Positions 27,136 to 36,672 of a DNA stretch of 64,000 nucleotides are shown piece after piece. The stretch spans positions 1,550,001 to 1,614,000 of the forward strand of contig NZ_CP166194.1 of assembly GCF_045679545.1 (NCBI RefSeq). The letters are read 5' to 3'. The DNA is from Enterovibrio sp045679545. GTDB lineage: Bacteria; Pseudomonadota; Gammaproteobacteria; Enterobacterales; Vibrionaceae. The notes beneath the pieces were generated by a model. That model saw only the letters and a list, made by a program, of their open reading frames with translations, had not been told where the DNA came from and ran no database searches. Within the stretch, counting starts at the first letter, position 1, and every line of letters begins with the position of its first letter. The translations under genes were made by a program, and so were the position numbers.

Positions 27136-28399
27136 TTTCCGCCGTTCTCGCCTGTTTTCGCATCTTTATGATTCTCTTGTTGTAGTCTCTGAAGCTGCAC
27201 TGTTCAAAGGCTTGGCTCATTGGCCCTGTAAAAACAATCCCTTGATAGGTTGTAAGGCCTGTTCCCGCGACCTGCTGCTGACACAACGAGACGTAGGGTA
27301 ATGCCCCGTTACTGTCGTTGTTAATCGACCCATAGAAGGCCAATATCGACGGCTGCTCGACAATGGTATAAGCCGCTTCTAAGCCGATGTCAGCTAACTT
27401 AACTGTCAGATATTTAAGTGTTAAATAGAGAATGTGGTTCAACTTTTCCTTTGGTCCACCGATTGCCATTCTAATGATTTCGCACACTGCATCTTTTCGT
27501 GTGATGGCTCGCAATAACGAAAAATCAAAATTCGCCACAGAACTAAGGTTTAATATGTTTTTCAGTGGGTTATGAAAAATTCCGGATTTTTCCAATGTTT
27601 GGATTTTCTCATTAGATGCGATCAGTGTCCAACTTTCTGTTTGGAAAAAAGGCTCGAAGGTTAACCAGTTGTCTCGCTGCTTCCATCGCTGGATAAGTGC
27701 TGACGACAGTAGCAGTGGCGGTTGATTTGCATTTTCCTGATACAGAATGAAGTGCTCACCAAATGAGGACACATTGAGGTAGTAAAGCATTTCATACCAA
27801 TGTTGTTGCTTAACAAAGGTCTCTAGGTTTATCAGCACATTTGCTAACGAAAGCTTCATCGGTACATTGGAATAGCTGGTCATGAACATGCGCTGCTCAT
27901 CGCGAATATCTGTAACAATTTCGTAGCGAAACTGGTCATTCTCGGTCGCTGTTAAAGATGACCAGCCCTGCATAGGGGTTTGGCTGATGAGGTGTTTTTT
28001 CGATTCTGAAACGATTTGGAATACCTTAAACGATGCCCAACAACTTAGAATATCGCCAAAAAATGCAATGGCAGTTTTCTCGATGGAGAGGAATATCTCG
28101 GGAAGGTGACGGAAAGGTGTGATACCTGAGATGGATTTTGCAGTATCACATGTTAGCGTGGTGAATAGATTTCCTCTGGGTTGATTGCTTGGCAGTGCTT
28201 TGGCTATTTCATTCGTTCGATAGGAAACGATTTTCTCGAACAGGTCGAACTGATTGGTCGAAAACATGTAGGCGTTAATCAATTCTAAGAAGATGTGCTT
28301 CCGTGTCTCTGAAGGCGAAAGCATTGCCAATTTGTCAAATTGGCGTTGAGTGGGTGCGTGCGAAGTGGTTTGGGATTGTGTAGATAGTGTGTCGTACAT
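27128..28399 (-). CDS. luxM: Acyl-homoserine-lactone synthase, LuxM/AinS family
   Basis: A cytoplasmic 423-residue enzyme of the LuxM/AinS/VanM family, unrelated to LuxI, which makes an acyl-homoserine lactone from S-adenosylmethionine and an acyl donor. The best-conserved family segments are in the C-terminal half: CEIIRMAIGGPKEKLNHILY and KLADIGLEAAYTIVEQPSILAFYGSI. It is slightly longer than the roughly 400 residues usual for the family. The ATG at 28399 follows GAGGAATTC. Its stop lies inside the luxN start region, as expected for a luxMN operon. The acyl chain cannot be told from sequence. Confidence 0.9.
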   Translation of the reverse strand: MYDTLSTQSQTTSHAPTQRQFDKLAMLSPSETRKHIFLELINAYMFSTNQFDLFEKIVSYRTNEIAKALPSNQPRGNLFTTLTCDTAKSISGITPFRHLPEIFLSIEKTAIAFFGDILSCWASFKVFQIVSESKKHLISQTPMQGWSSLTATENDQFRYEIVTDIRDEQRMFMTSYSNVPMKLSLANVLINLETFVKQQHWYEMLYYLNVSSFGEHFILYQENANQPPLLLSSALIQRWKQRDNWLTFEPFFQTESWTLIASNEKIQTLEKSGIFHNPLKNILNLSSVANFDFSLLRAITRKDAVCEIIRMAIGGPKEKLNHILYLTLKYLTVKLADIGLEAAYTIVEQPSILAFYGSINNDSNGALPYVSLCQQQVAGTGLTTYQGIVFTGPMSQAFEQCSFRDYNKRIIKMRKQARTAENA

Positions 28400-28616
28400 A
28401 CTGAATTCCTCGACATAGATCGTTAGAGTCCAGATAAGTGTACGTTTTATGTATAGTTGCTATTGATAGATGTGAGCTCGTGACGCGCTTTTGAGAACGC
28501 TGTTTGGGTAACATGAAAATTCAACTAGCTTTATATACGAATGGTTAGCAACCTCTGACATAGTTCATCGGTCTAGCCTAAAATCTTTACGTCAGATGTT
28601 GCTGCAACTGATGAAT

Positions 28617-30419
28617 CTATTTTTTTGCGTATTCCTTAAAGCACCAATGCGTCCACACTTTAACTGTTGAGCGTTTACGCGGCTTATAATTTGGCATAGT
28701 TCTCAACCGCTCAAATTCGATAGTGAAAGATGCCAACTGCTTTTCTTTGGACAATACCTGGCTATTCCATTGCTTGCATAGGTATCCGCCATAACCTGCG
28801 AGTACTTTCTTGTTGCGATTTGAATGCAACCTCCCAAAGTATTTACGCCAACGATAATTTTTAAATTCTGCAGATAGAAGTTCAGGTATCACTCGGCTTG
28901 GTGGCTCAAAGCTCATACTCCAAACATCTACCACGTCTTCACCTCGAGTTTTACCTTCGATGACGGGCATCAAAGAGAATTTAAGGGGTGAAGGAGCGAA
29001 CATACCCCAGTGTTGATCAATTCGAAGTACTTTCGCGGGTATCGATACATGTTGCGGGCGTTTAATTTGAAACTGCTGAACACCGCTAACGTTGTAGTAA
29101 GTCACAATATAAAGTGCACCCAAGGCCACGCAATTCTCTACATAACCAGCACGGTCTTTTTGGTCGTTATAGGGCAGAAAGCGTTCAGTGATTCGCCCCA
29201 TCATGTCTCGATTATCTGCTATCCAACGATAGAGTCTATTTCCAATCCCTAAGAGGGGTTTCCATCCCATCACAACGCCGATGGGCTTAAAAAGTAGCGA
29301 CACTTTAAATAGGTATTGGACACCATTCCAGTGAGTGTGTAAGCCACCTTGATGGTCACGAAGTACCCAGCTATTTTCCTTTTCCATGATTGGATAAATG
29401 TCTGGATACTGCTGCGCAGGGTGTATCTTCACACTGTCGGGAAGAAGAAAATTTCGCAGTATTAGGCAGGTTTTCTTACAGAATCCACAGCCTTCATCAT
29501 AGAAAATAACGATATCTCTCCGTTTAGGTTTGGCATTCAATTTGGCTAACCAGTCCCAACACACTCCCGGAATAAGTAAGCTCAGCGACATAAAATCGAT
29601 AAATGGGAAAAGCACGATGTGTAGAGAAAGCAAGAAGGCACTGTGCATGACAATTAACAGTGCAAGTGTGAACAATCGTAATTGAACGTGGAAGATAGGA
29701 GAGAAAACCAGAAATATCGCAATGATTTCTAAATACCAAACAAAGTAAGTACCAAAGGTCAAAAGCTCTGGAAACCCTCTCATCCAAACGGCAAATACGG
29801 TGGCGAGTTGTTCGATATGAACGGCGTAGTATGCGGCATCCATGGTGACTTGCCAGTCATCTGACGTTTTCAATAATGCGGTGAAAAAATACAGATACAT
29901 CACCTGAAGAAGAACGGCGATTGACACAACTGAAAAGTATCTGTGGTTCTCAGGCACTGCATTTTCGTCTGTTTTATATCGACGATTTAGCGAGCTATCT
30001 ATCGAAAATCTTGCGCCAATAGGTAAAAGGATTGCCCAAAAACACATAACCACGAGCAGTACGTCACCGCCAGATACAATCACGCTGTTTCGATTTACGA
30101 TAGAGAAAAGAAAAATCCAACTAATAAACGCCATGGTTCTGGATTTGTAACCAACGAGGAGCAGGAGGGCGACGAGCGCAGCAATCACAAACAGTAACGT
30201 GACGAACCATTCACTGCCATTCATCCAATAGAGAGAAAGTCGATACTCTGAGGAAATCGCCATGGATGCTGTGCGGCTAAGCAGTCCGTCATCAGTATAA
30301 AATGCAGAGATATCACGAGCTCTGCTGACTAGATCCACCAAAATCATCAAGGCCAGACCGATACGGAACAATGCCAATGTACGTAAGTCGATACCGAATA
30401 CAGTTTTAAAAGAAGTCAT
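28617..30419 (-). CDS. HTTM membrane protein fused to a DCC thiol-disulfide oxidoreductase domain
   Basis: A 600-residue protein with an N-terminal HTTM domain (vitamin-K-carboxylase-like, several membrane segments over residues 1-295), a cytosolic or periplasmic DCC/DUF393 domain (about 300-400, starting IVIFYDEGCGFC with a CxxC pair), and a C-terminal HTTM-associated region (DQHWGMFAPSPLKF). Bacterial HTTM proteins lack proven function. The DCC domain suggests thiol-disulfide chemistry. The ATG at 30419 is preferred to an upstream TTG, but its ribosome site is weak. It lies upstream of luxM on the same strand, with a 217-base gap, so a functional link to quorum sensing is unproven. Confidence 0.82.
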   Translation of the reverse strand: MTSFKTVFGIDLRTLALFRIGLALMILVDLVSRARDISAFYTDDGLLSRTASMAISSEYRLSLYWMNGSEWFVTLLFVIAALVALLLLVGYKSRTMAFISWIFLFSIVNRNSVIVSGGDVLLVVMCFWAILLPIGARFSIDSSLNRRYKTDENAVPENHRYFSVVSIAVLLQVMYLYFFTALLKTSDDWQVTMDAAYYAVHIEQLATVFAVWMRGFPELLTFGTYFVWYLEIIAIFLVFSPIFHVQLRLFTLALLIVMHSAFLLSLHIVLFPFIDFMSLSLLIPGVCWDWLAKLNAKPKRRDIVIFYDEGCGFCKKTCLILRNFLLPDSVKIHPAQQYPDIYPIMEKENSWVLRDHQGGLHTHWNGVQYLFKVSLLFKPIGVVMGWKPLLGIGNRLYRWIADNRDMMGRITERFLPYNDQKDRAGYVENCVALGALYIVTYYNVSGVQQFQIKRPQHVSIPAKVLRIDQHWGMFAPSPLKFSLMPVIEGKTRGEDVVDVWSMSFEPPSRVIPELLSAEFKNYRWRKYFGRLHSNRNKKVLAGYGGYLCKQWNSQVLSKEKQLASFTIEFERLRTMPNYKPRKRSTVKVWTHWCFKEYAKK

Positions 30420-31116
30420 CAATATTACCAATGCTTACCAGTTATGCGTGCGCTGAGTAAATAGAAATAGGCATTTACCACACTATCACTCTTATATAAT
30501 GATTTTTATTATAATTGTTGACGATTTGGTTTTATGTGGTTGATCTTATATTTGCTTGTGACACGGTGGCGTATTTTAAATATTCCAATTTTTAATACTT
30601 TAAATCTGCATTGATGATTTCATTGGAGAGAACGACCAAGGAAGCGCAATCAAGATATGCACTTTACAAAAGGTATGGATTTGTCAGTTTCATTGCCATG
30701 TTGAACTAGGAAAAAAGTGTTTGATGAAGATGGTTAGTAAGTCTTCGCTCAGAGCAATAATAGCCCAAGGAAGATGAAAGCCGACGCTTTCTACTTTGTT
30801 GAGAGGCGAGATTTGTACATACAATCATGAAAATTAATATGACATGTTTGACTTATTATCAAGGCAACCACCGCTTGGACTTTTCAGTACGCATTTAGGT
30901 TGTATGTGTAGGAGGTCGCCATCAGAGAATTAGAAATGGCAGTGTACTTTGGTTGAATAACGTGTACGTATTTCTCTGAACAGAGACACCAAGAATACAG
31001 CTTGTTATATGCTATATTTTTCAAGCTACTTTACTGGCACCCTACGATCTAGACTTCCAGCCGTTTGCCCAGAAGCCACCAGCGCATCATTCGTCTACGC
31101 TGGTGGTCATTTAATA
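30420..31116. other. AT-rich 700-bp gap upstream of the HTTM gene
   Basis: No open frame with protein-like composition on either strand. The stretch at 30470-30610 is very AT-rich and probably contains the HTTM promoter. Nothing else specific is recognised apart from the hairpin at 31076-31106. Confidence 0.5.
31076..31106 (-). terminator. Hairpin after the carboxypeptidase gene
   Basis: A perfect 9-bp stem (CCACCAGCG with CGCTGGTGG) and a 13-base loop, ten bases past the stop codon. It lacks a T-run on the minus strand, so it may be a weak or Rho-assisted terminator. Confidence 0.45.
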
Positions 31117-32607
31117 TTAGTCGTTCAAATAACGTTCAATCAGGTGCTGTTTGAAATACTCAGGATTCAGCGGTTCCCCCGTCGCTTGAATCACTAATTC
31201 CTCAGTCGAAAGGGTAGAGCCCTTCGACCAGATATTCTCTTCTAACCACGTACTAATTGGCGCGAAATCCAGTGCTTGAATACATGCATCAACATCTACC
31301 GTTTTACGCATTGCTGCCATAAATTGGGCGGCATACATAGCACCCAGCGTGTAGCTTGGGAAATAGCCAAATGAGCCGTCGGTCCAATGAATATCCTGCA
31401 TGCAGCCGTTGGTGAAATCGCCTTCGGTGGAAATCCCTAGATACACTTGCATCTTTTCGTTCCAAAGTACGGGAATCTCATCAACTTCAATTTTGCCCTC
31501 CATCAGGTCTCGTTCGATTTCAAAACGGAGAATAACGTGGGCGGGGTAGGTGACTTCATCGGCGTCGACACGAATATGGCCGGGCTTTACCCGTTTGTAG
31601 ACCGCGTTCATGTTGTTAAGGCTAAATGCGGCGTCACCTTGCTTACCGAATGCTTCGGCCGCCAATGTCGCTAGGTGTTCAACAAACAGCGGGTTTCGGC
31701 CTAGTTGCATTTCAAAGAACAGGCTTTGGCTTTCATGAATCCCCATCGAACGGGCTTCGCCGGCGGGAAAGCCTGCGTAGCTTTTTGGCAAGCCTTGTTC
31801 GTAACGGGCGTGTCCCGTTTCATGAATCACCCCCATGATTGCAGATGTGAAATCTTGCTCGTCGTAACGAGTGGTAATGCGGACATCTGAAGGCACGCCG
31901 CCGCAAAACGGGTGCGCACTCACATCAAGGCGACCATGATTAAAATCGAAGCCAAGAATTTGCATCATTTGTTTGCCGAGCGTTGCTTGTTTGTTGGTAT
32001 CAAACGGGCCATTCGGTTCAGTAACCGGCGTCGATTTTTGCTTTTCGAGTACTTTCTGTATCAACTCCGGCAACCACGACTTTAGATCGCTAAACAGCAC
32101 ATCGAGTTTCTCGGTGGTCATGCCTGGTTCATAAAGATCGAGCATGGCGTCATAGGGGCGAACACCCGTTTGCGCGGCGCGGGTATTGGCTTCTTCTCGG
32201 GATGCTTCTACGACTTTTTTCAGATTCTCGGCGAAGCCTGCCCAATCATTATTGCCGCGTTGACTTCGCCATTCATGCTCGCATTTAGAGCCGAGTAAAG
32301 ATTTTCTCTCGACAAGTTCTGACGGCAGTTGTGTGGCTTGAGTCCAAGCGCGTTTAATTTCACGAAGGTTGATTTGTTGTTCGTTAGTCAGTGAAGCATC
32401 AGCATCAGCAGCGGCGATCCACTCTCCCATACGCGAGTCTGTGAGTGTTTCGTGGCAAAGCACAGCAAGGTCGCCCATTGCTTTTGAGCGAGCGTCATTG
32501 CCGCCGTCTGGCATCATTGCTGCCTGATCCCAGCCACAAATAGCGGCCAGATGCTGGTAGCTGGCAAGTTTTTGAAATTGTTTTTCGATTTTTTCTATGG
32601 ATTTCAT
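31117..32607 (-). CDS. M32 family metallocarboxypeptidase (Taq type)
   Basis: A cytoplasmic zinc carboxypeptidase of 496 residues, the usual size for family M32. The zinc site is HETGH (H262, E263, H266) with third ligand E292 in GIHESQS. The DVRITTRYDE, HPFCGG and HIRVDADEVTYPAHVILRFEIE motifs are also family hallmarks. The enzyme removes C-terminal residues from peptides. It is a single gene, divergent from the cyclotransferase-like gene. The ATG at 32607 is the natural family start (MKSIEKIEKQFQKLA). Confidence 0.95.
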   Translation of the reverse strand: MKSIEKIEKQFQKLASYQHLAAICGWDQAAMMPDGGNDARSKAMGDLAVLCHETLTDSRMGEWIAAADADASLTNEQQINLREIKRAWTQATQLPSELVERKSLLGSKCEHEWRSQRGNNDWAGFAENLKKVVEASREEANTRAAQTGVRPYDAMLDLYEPGMTTEKLDVLFSDLKSWLPELIQKVLEKQKSTPVTEPNGPFDTNKQATLGKQMMQILGFDFNHGRLDVSAHPFCGGVPSDVRITTRYDEQDFTSAIMGVIHETGHARYEQGLPKSYAGFPAGEARSMGIHESQSLFFEMQLGRNPLFVEHLATLAAEAFGKQGDAAFSLNNMNAVYKRVKPGHIRVDADEVTYPAHVILRFEIERDLMEGKIEVDEIPVLWNEKMQVYLGISTEGDFTNGCMQDIHWTDGSFGYFPSYTLGAMYAAQFMAAMRKTVDVDACIQALDFAPISTWLEENIWSKGSTLSTEELVIQATGEPLNPEYFKQHLIERYLND

Positions 32608-32916
32608 ATTTTTATTCCATCTCGTATCTCAAGCTTAACGCTGAATGATAACGTCCTGACCATTCCATCACGGCAAGCTCATTGTGCAAATGATAATGCG
32701 GATAGATAAAAATGTAGTCACCTTGTTTTGTATTATTTGATGACTGAAGTGAAATAGAACGAAGGAAGAGACTCTGTGAAGTGGGATGGGTGCTCTTTCT
32801 CAGCAATGCTCCTCAAGCAACCCCTTTTTTCTTTAGCTCACTGAGATATAGGTGGTTGACAGTAGCACGCCGTTGACGAATATTCTTAAGTAAACGGGTA
32901 AAACGAAAGTAGGTCT
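32608..32916. other. Divergent intergenic region
   Basis: About 310 bases holding the promoters of the M32 carboxypeptidase and the cyclotransferase-like gene. No gene-like frame and no clear operator is seen. Confidence 0.45.
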
Positions 32917-33483
32917 ATGTACATCTTTGGCTATGGCAGTTTGATCAATGATGCCTCTCGTAAATTGACGGGCGATACTGGGTTGGCTGTTCCAGCAGTG
33001 GTTTCTGGCTTGCAGCGCCATTGGGGGAAAACGGGTTCACACGGCATGTCTCATCTTGTGGTTTGCGAAGGTGAGGGCGAGTGTAACGGTGTGCTAATTC
33101 ATATCGATGATGCGGCGTTGGAAGTGTTTGATATTCGTGAAGCTGGGTATCAGCGTGTGCCTTTAGAGAGTTCTCGAATCACGCTTCTTAACCAAGATGT
33201 CAGCGTTGACGGCACAGTGTATGTCTATGTAACTGACGAAGTCATTTCACCGTGTTTTGTTCAGCCTATCGCGCAAAGCTACGTGGATACCGTGTTGGCG
33301 GGGTGTTTGCGCTACTCCGCCGATTTTGCGCAGTCATTTATTACAACGACCAATGGATGGCAATTTCCGCGTATTAACGATCGTTCTTCTCCAGTCTATC
33401 CGCGTGTTGCGGGCGTAATGGATGAAGATCGTGACACAATTGACAAGCTGCTACTCCATTGCTCACCAGCTTTTCAGCCATGA
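32917..33483 (+). CDS. Gamma-glutamylcyclotransferase-like protein
   Basis: A 188-residue protein with the cyclotransferase (AIG2/GGCT) fold. The N-terminal substrate loop YGSL is at residues 6-9, and the likely catalytic acid is E75 in FDIREAGYQR. Proteins of this fold cleave gamma-glutamyl groups to release 5-oxoproline, but many bacterial members have no tested substrate. The ATG at 32917 begins the fold directly (MYIFGYGSL). It is monocistronic and ends at a strong shared terminator. Confidence 0.83.
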   Translation: MYIFGYGSLINDASRKLTGDTGLAVPAVVSGLQRHWGKTGSHGMSHLVVCEGEGECNGVLIHIDDAALEVFDIREAGYQRVPLESSRITLLNQDVSVDGTVYVYVTDEVISPCFVQPIAQSYVDTVLAGCLRYSADFAQSFITTTNGWQFPRINDRSSPVYPRVAGVMDEDRDTIDKLLLHCSPAFQP

Positions 33484-33485
33484 TC

Positions 33486-33513
33486 AAAAAAGCCACGTCA
33501 TCGACGTGGCTTT
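33486..33513. terminator. Bidirectional terminator between cyclotransferase and OmpA-like genes
   Basis: An 11-bp perfect stem (AAAGCCACGTC with GACGTGGCTTT) and a 3-base loop. Six A residues on the left give a T6 run on the minus strand, so it best serves the OmpA-like gene. Confidence 0.88.
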
Positions 33514-33543
33514 CAAATATTGGCGTGTCGCTACTGGGTGTGA

Positions 33544-34530
33544 TTACTCTTCGTAAACAAACTCAGGTGATTCAATTTCAACGCGACGGTTTTGAGCACG
33601 GCCTTCAGCAGTGTCGTTAGACGCTACAGGGTCGTTCTCGCCAGCACCAACAACACTCAGGCGGTCAGCACTGATGCCGTTATTAATGAAGTAGTTTGCA
33701 ACAGTTTGTGCACGCTCTTCAGACAGCTTTTGGTTAAACGCTTCTGAACCGACACTGTCAGTGTGACCGACAATGATAGCGGTAGAAGTTTCAAAATCTT
33801 GAAGGCGTTTCAGCATAGGGTTAAGTTGCTGTGCTGCATCTGACGACAAATCAGCTTTACCAAATGCAAACAGTTCAACTTCGTCTGCTTCAGAGAAGAC
33901 ATATTTTTTCGGTTCTGCCACAGTTTCAACAACAACCACTTCTTCAACCATCATCACAACAGGTTCTGGTGCTGAAGTACGACCGAAATGGAACGTTAGA
34001 CCCGCACTGATAAGATGATTGTCTGCATTGAAGTAGCTTTCATCCATGTCATGAATGTATTGATATTCAAGGCGAACATTGACGAGATCGTTTGCACGGT
34101 GGTCAAGACCAACAGCACCTAACAAAGAAAGATCATCTTGGTTGCCAGCTTTGCTGTTCCAATCCCACCAAGCGGCACCGATTTTACCGTAAATGCTGGT
34201 TTGGTCTGTAATGCCAAAATCAAGTTTTGGAGCCAAAGTGAACGCAGTTAGGTCGCCACTGATAGCTCCAGGCGTTGGGCTATAGCTCGCATCGAAGTGA
34301 CCTAGGTAGTCATAGGTAGATTCGATTGAGAAATTGTTGCCGAAATTGTAACCACCAATTAAGCCGCCGCCGACTTCTTGATCGTCACAACTGCCTAGCT
34401 GACATGCGTCAGAAAGGGTTGATGAACCTACACGTGCACCAAGGTAGAAATTTGCATCATCTTGAGCGTATACACTTGCCAAAGGACTTATGGCCACAAT
34501 CAGTCCAAGGCTAATCACTGCTTTTTTCAT
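33544..34530 (-). CDS. OmpA family outer-membrane protein
   Basis: A 328-residue protein with a signal peptide (MKKAVISLGLIVAISPLASVYAQ), an N-terminal eight-stranded barrel (about 25-180, GARVGSSTL to GLTFHFG), an acidic Val-Glu-rich hinge and a C-terminal peptidoglycan-binding OmpA domain (about 215-322; IIVGHTDSVGSEAFNQKLSE and GAGENDPVASNDT). It links the outer membrane to the cell wall. Two Cys in the first extracellular loop (DACQLGSCDD) probably form a disulfide. It is a single-gene unit with a strong terminator, as expected for an abundant envelope protein. Confidence 0.93.
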   Translation of the reverse strand: MKKAVISLGLIVAISPLASVYAQDDANFYLGARVGSSTLSDACQLGSCDDQEVGGGLIGGYNFGNNFSIESTYDYLGHFDASYSPTPGAISGDLTAFTLAPKLDFGITDQTSIYGKIGAAWWDWNSKAGNQDDLSLLGAVGLDHRANDLVNVRLEYQYIHDMDESYFNADNHLISAGLTFHFGRTSAPEPVVMMVEEVVVVETVAEPKKYVFSEADEVELFAFGKADLSSDAAQQLNPMLKRLQDFETSTAIIVGHTDSVGSEAFNQKLSEERAQTVANYFINNGISADRLSVVGAGENDPVASNDTAEGRAQNRRVEIESPEFVYEE

Positions 34531-34838
34531 TTGTTTTCTCCATTCCTTCTAGAGAGGGTTTGGTAAGAGAGACTTTAATACTGCTTAACAAGTCACTAAC
34601 CATAAGTTTGCTTTTCGCAAATCTAGTCGACCACCGCTTTATGCGGTGATTTAAAGCTAGGCTAGGCGGGTGCAGCGCGCAATACAATAGACAGCAGTAA
34701 AATTCAGGCTTTTTTAATACAACACTGTTCAAAAAAGCACGAATTTCGTTGAGTTATTGTTAACTCATGGGCTTACATGGCGAAGAGAGAGGGTTGTGGC
34801 GGATTGGTGACGTTGTTGCACTGTCGGGAATGAATGAA
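34531..34838. other. Promoter region of the OmpA-like gene
   Basis: About 310 non-coding bases. A long untranslated leader is likely for an abundant outer-membrane protein, and the purine- and T-rich stretches fit that, but no sRNA site or operator can be named. Confidence 0.4.
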
Positions 34839-34861
34839 AAAGCGCCTAATTGAGGCGCTTT
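34839..34861 (-). terminator. Terminator overlapping the end of the DUF2786 gene
   Basis: A 9-bp stem (AAAGCGCCT with AGGCGCTTT) and 5-base loop with a T5 run on the minus strand. The stop codon at 34846-34848 lies within the hairpin, so the last codons form part of the terminator. Confidence 0.85.
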
Positions 34862-35535
34862 GCTGCTTGTTTACCTGATACTGGGCGACTGACGGAAATT
34901 TGTTTTCCTTTTTTCATGCCTTTCTCATAGTCGTCAGTGATGCCCTTCATGGCATCTCTTAATTGTTGCTTAAAAGTTTCGCGGTCAATGTTTTTGAACT
35001 GACTGTCGATGTAGTCTTTGATCTTCTTGTCGGCATCGCCATCGGGCGCGATGTTGGGTAGTTTGGCTAATGCGCCATCTAGCCAACCAAAGGTAAAAGA
35101 AGCGATTCGGCGTGTGATTTCAGTTTGGGAGGTACCGGAGCCTTGGAAGCTATTGCGGAATTGACCGATATGCTCATTCATTTCTCGATAGACAATATCA
35201 AAGGCAAAAGCGGCGAAAATGGCGCGATCGGCATCGCCAATGAATTCAGCTTTTTTAAGGCCTTTGTGGTTCGTTAGCACGCACTCAACACCAAAGCGGG
35301 TATTGATGCCGCGAATTATTTTGAGAACAGCGTCGCTGATCGAGGTGGGGAGTAGGGTCGCTGATGTGGTTTTTCCCATACGGATGAAGTCAATATCGTC
35401 TTGATCCAACCCGTATTTCTTCATCAGGCTCTGCGCCATTTTTATCGCTGCCGCAGCTTCATTGATGTTGGATGAGTTACTCAGTTCCAGACATTTTGCA
35501 ATTTTTTTAAGCGCTTTGCGTTTAGCGTCAGACAT
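34846..35535 (-). CDS. DUF2786 domain protein
   Basis: A 229-residue cytoplasmic protein. The N-terminal 50 residues (KRKALKKIAKCLELSNSSNINEAAAAI and AQSLMKKYGLDQDDI) match DUF2786, a short helical domain often found in phage-related or conserved bacterial proteins of unknown function. The rest is charged, with a basic C-terminus (KGMKKGKQISVSRPV) that could bind nucleic acid. There is no neighbouring phage gene. It is divergent from the DMT transporter gene. Confidence 0.78.
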   Translation of the reverse strand: MSDAKRKALKKIAKCLELSNSSNINEAAAAIKMAQSLMKKYGLDQDDIDFIRMGKTTSATLLPTSISDAVLKIIRGINTRFGVECVLTNHKGLKKAEFIGDADRAIFAAFAFDIVYREMNEHIGQFRNSFQGSGTSQTEITRRIASFTFGWLDGALAKLPNIAPDGDADKKIKDYIDSQFKNIDRETFKQQLRDAMKGITDDYEKGMKKGKQISVSRPVSGKQAAKRLN

Positions 35536-35735
35536 TCACTTCACCACTAAAAAACAGGAGCGGTATTTTACCTTCTAAGCGTGGATTTTCCAAACGACAA
35601 TGTTGGGTGATTGGCAAATCTGCGTGGTTCTGTTTGTCGCTAAAGTTCAATGAATACGTAAATGAATCAGATTTTTATCAAACATATGAAAGATACGTGG
35701 ATACTGCACGGTCAATATTGGCACGTATAGGTACA

Positions 35736-36656
35736 GTGAAAGAAACCATTTCGCAAACAGAGGCTTTTACTATCAAAAACATCATTATGGCGATTCTCGC
35801 GTTGGTTTTCTTCGCAGCAAATTCTGTTTTGTGCCGTTTGGCGTTGTCTGGTACTAACATTGATCCTGCGTCATTTACCTCGCTTCGACTCGTTTCTGGT
35901 GCGTTGATGTTGTTGTTGATTTCATCTTTAGTGGCAGCAAAACGCAAAACCTCAGAGGATAATTGCCAACTGCTCCATAGCCCGATTGAGCATTGGCTTG
36001 CGGCCGCCATGCTCTTTCTCTATGCAGCGACGTTTTCATTTGCCTACATGTATCTTGATACCGGAATGGGCGCGCTCATTTTGTTCGCGTTTGTTCAGCT
36101 CACTATGTTTGCTTATGGCCATTATAGAGAGGGCGGTGCAAGCGGCATGGAGTACCTTGGCGCACTAACGGCTATATGTGGTTTAGGGTATCTCGTTTCA
36201 CCCGGAGTGAATTCCCCGAATATGTGGGGAGCAATACTCATGGCGATTTCTGGCATTGCGTGGGGCGCTTACAGCGTGCTGGGTAAAGAAATGAAAGTGC
36301 CTCAGCTCAAAGCGAACTGCATCAACTTTCGATTAAGCCTTTTCTTTGTTGTTCCGTTTTTCTTGCTCAATATTCCGATGAATACGCTTTCACAAGAAGG
36401 TGTTTGGCTTGCGGTGGCTTCGGGCGCGATAGCTTCTGCGATTGGTTATGCCATTTGGTATGGTGTTGTGCAGCACTTTAAAGCGACGCAGGCAGGTGTG
36501 ATGCAGCTGACAGTGCCTGTCATTGCAGGCTTAGCTGGGTACGTTTTGATGTCTGAGCCATTGACTATGCGAATGTTGATATCCGCATCAGTGATATTGC
36601 TCGGTATCGCGGTGACGTTTGTTGGCAGAGATCGAAAACGGTCATCGACAGCCTGA
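35736..36656 (+). CDS. DMT-superfamily (EamA) transporter
   Basis: A 306-residue inner-membrane protein with ten predicted segments made of two EamA repeats (first from MAILALVFFAANSVLCRLAL, second from MWGAILMAISGIAWGAYSVLG). Such carriers export metabolites, often amino acids or their analogues; the substrate here is unknown. I prefer the GTG at 35736 with AGGT upstream, because it gives the usual family length. An open extension back to 35607 adds 43 residues without membrane character. It is convergent with the second sugar-binding protein, only 16 bases away. Confidence 0.87.
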   Translation: MKETISQTEAFTIKNIIMAILALVFFAANSVLCRLALSGTNIDPASFTSLRLVSGALMLLLISSLVAAKRKTSEDNCQLLHSPIEHWLAAAMLFLYAATFSFAYMYLDTGMGALILFAFVQLTMFAYGHYREGGASGMEYLGALTAICGLGYLVSPGVNSPNMWGAILMAISGIAWGAYSVLGKEMKVPQLKANCINFRLSLFFVVPFFLLNIPMNTLSQEGVWLAVASGAIASAIGYAIWYGVVQHFKATQAGVMQLTVPVIAGLAGYVLMSEPLTMRMLISASVILLGIAVTFVGRDRKRSSTA

Positions 36657-36672
36657 TTTACCGTCATCCTCT

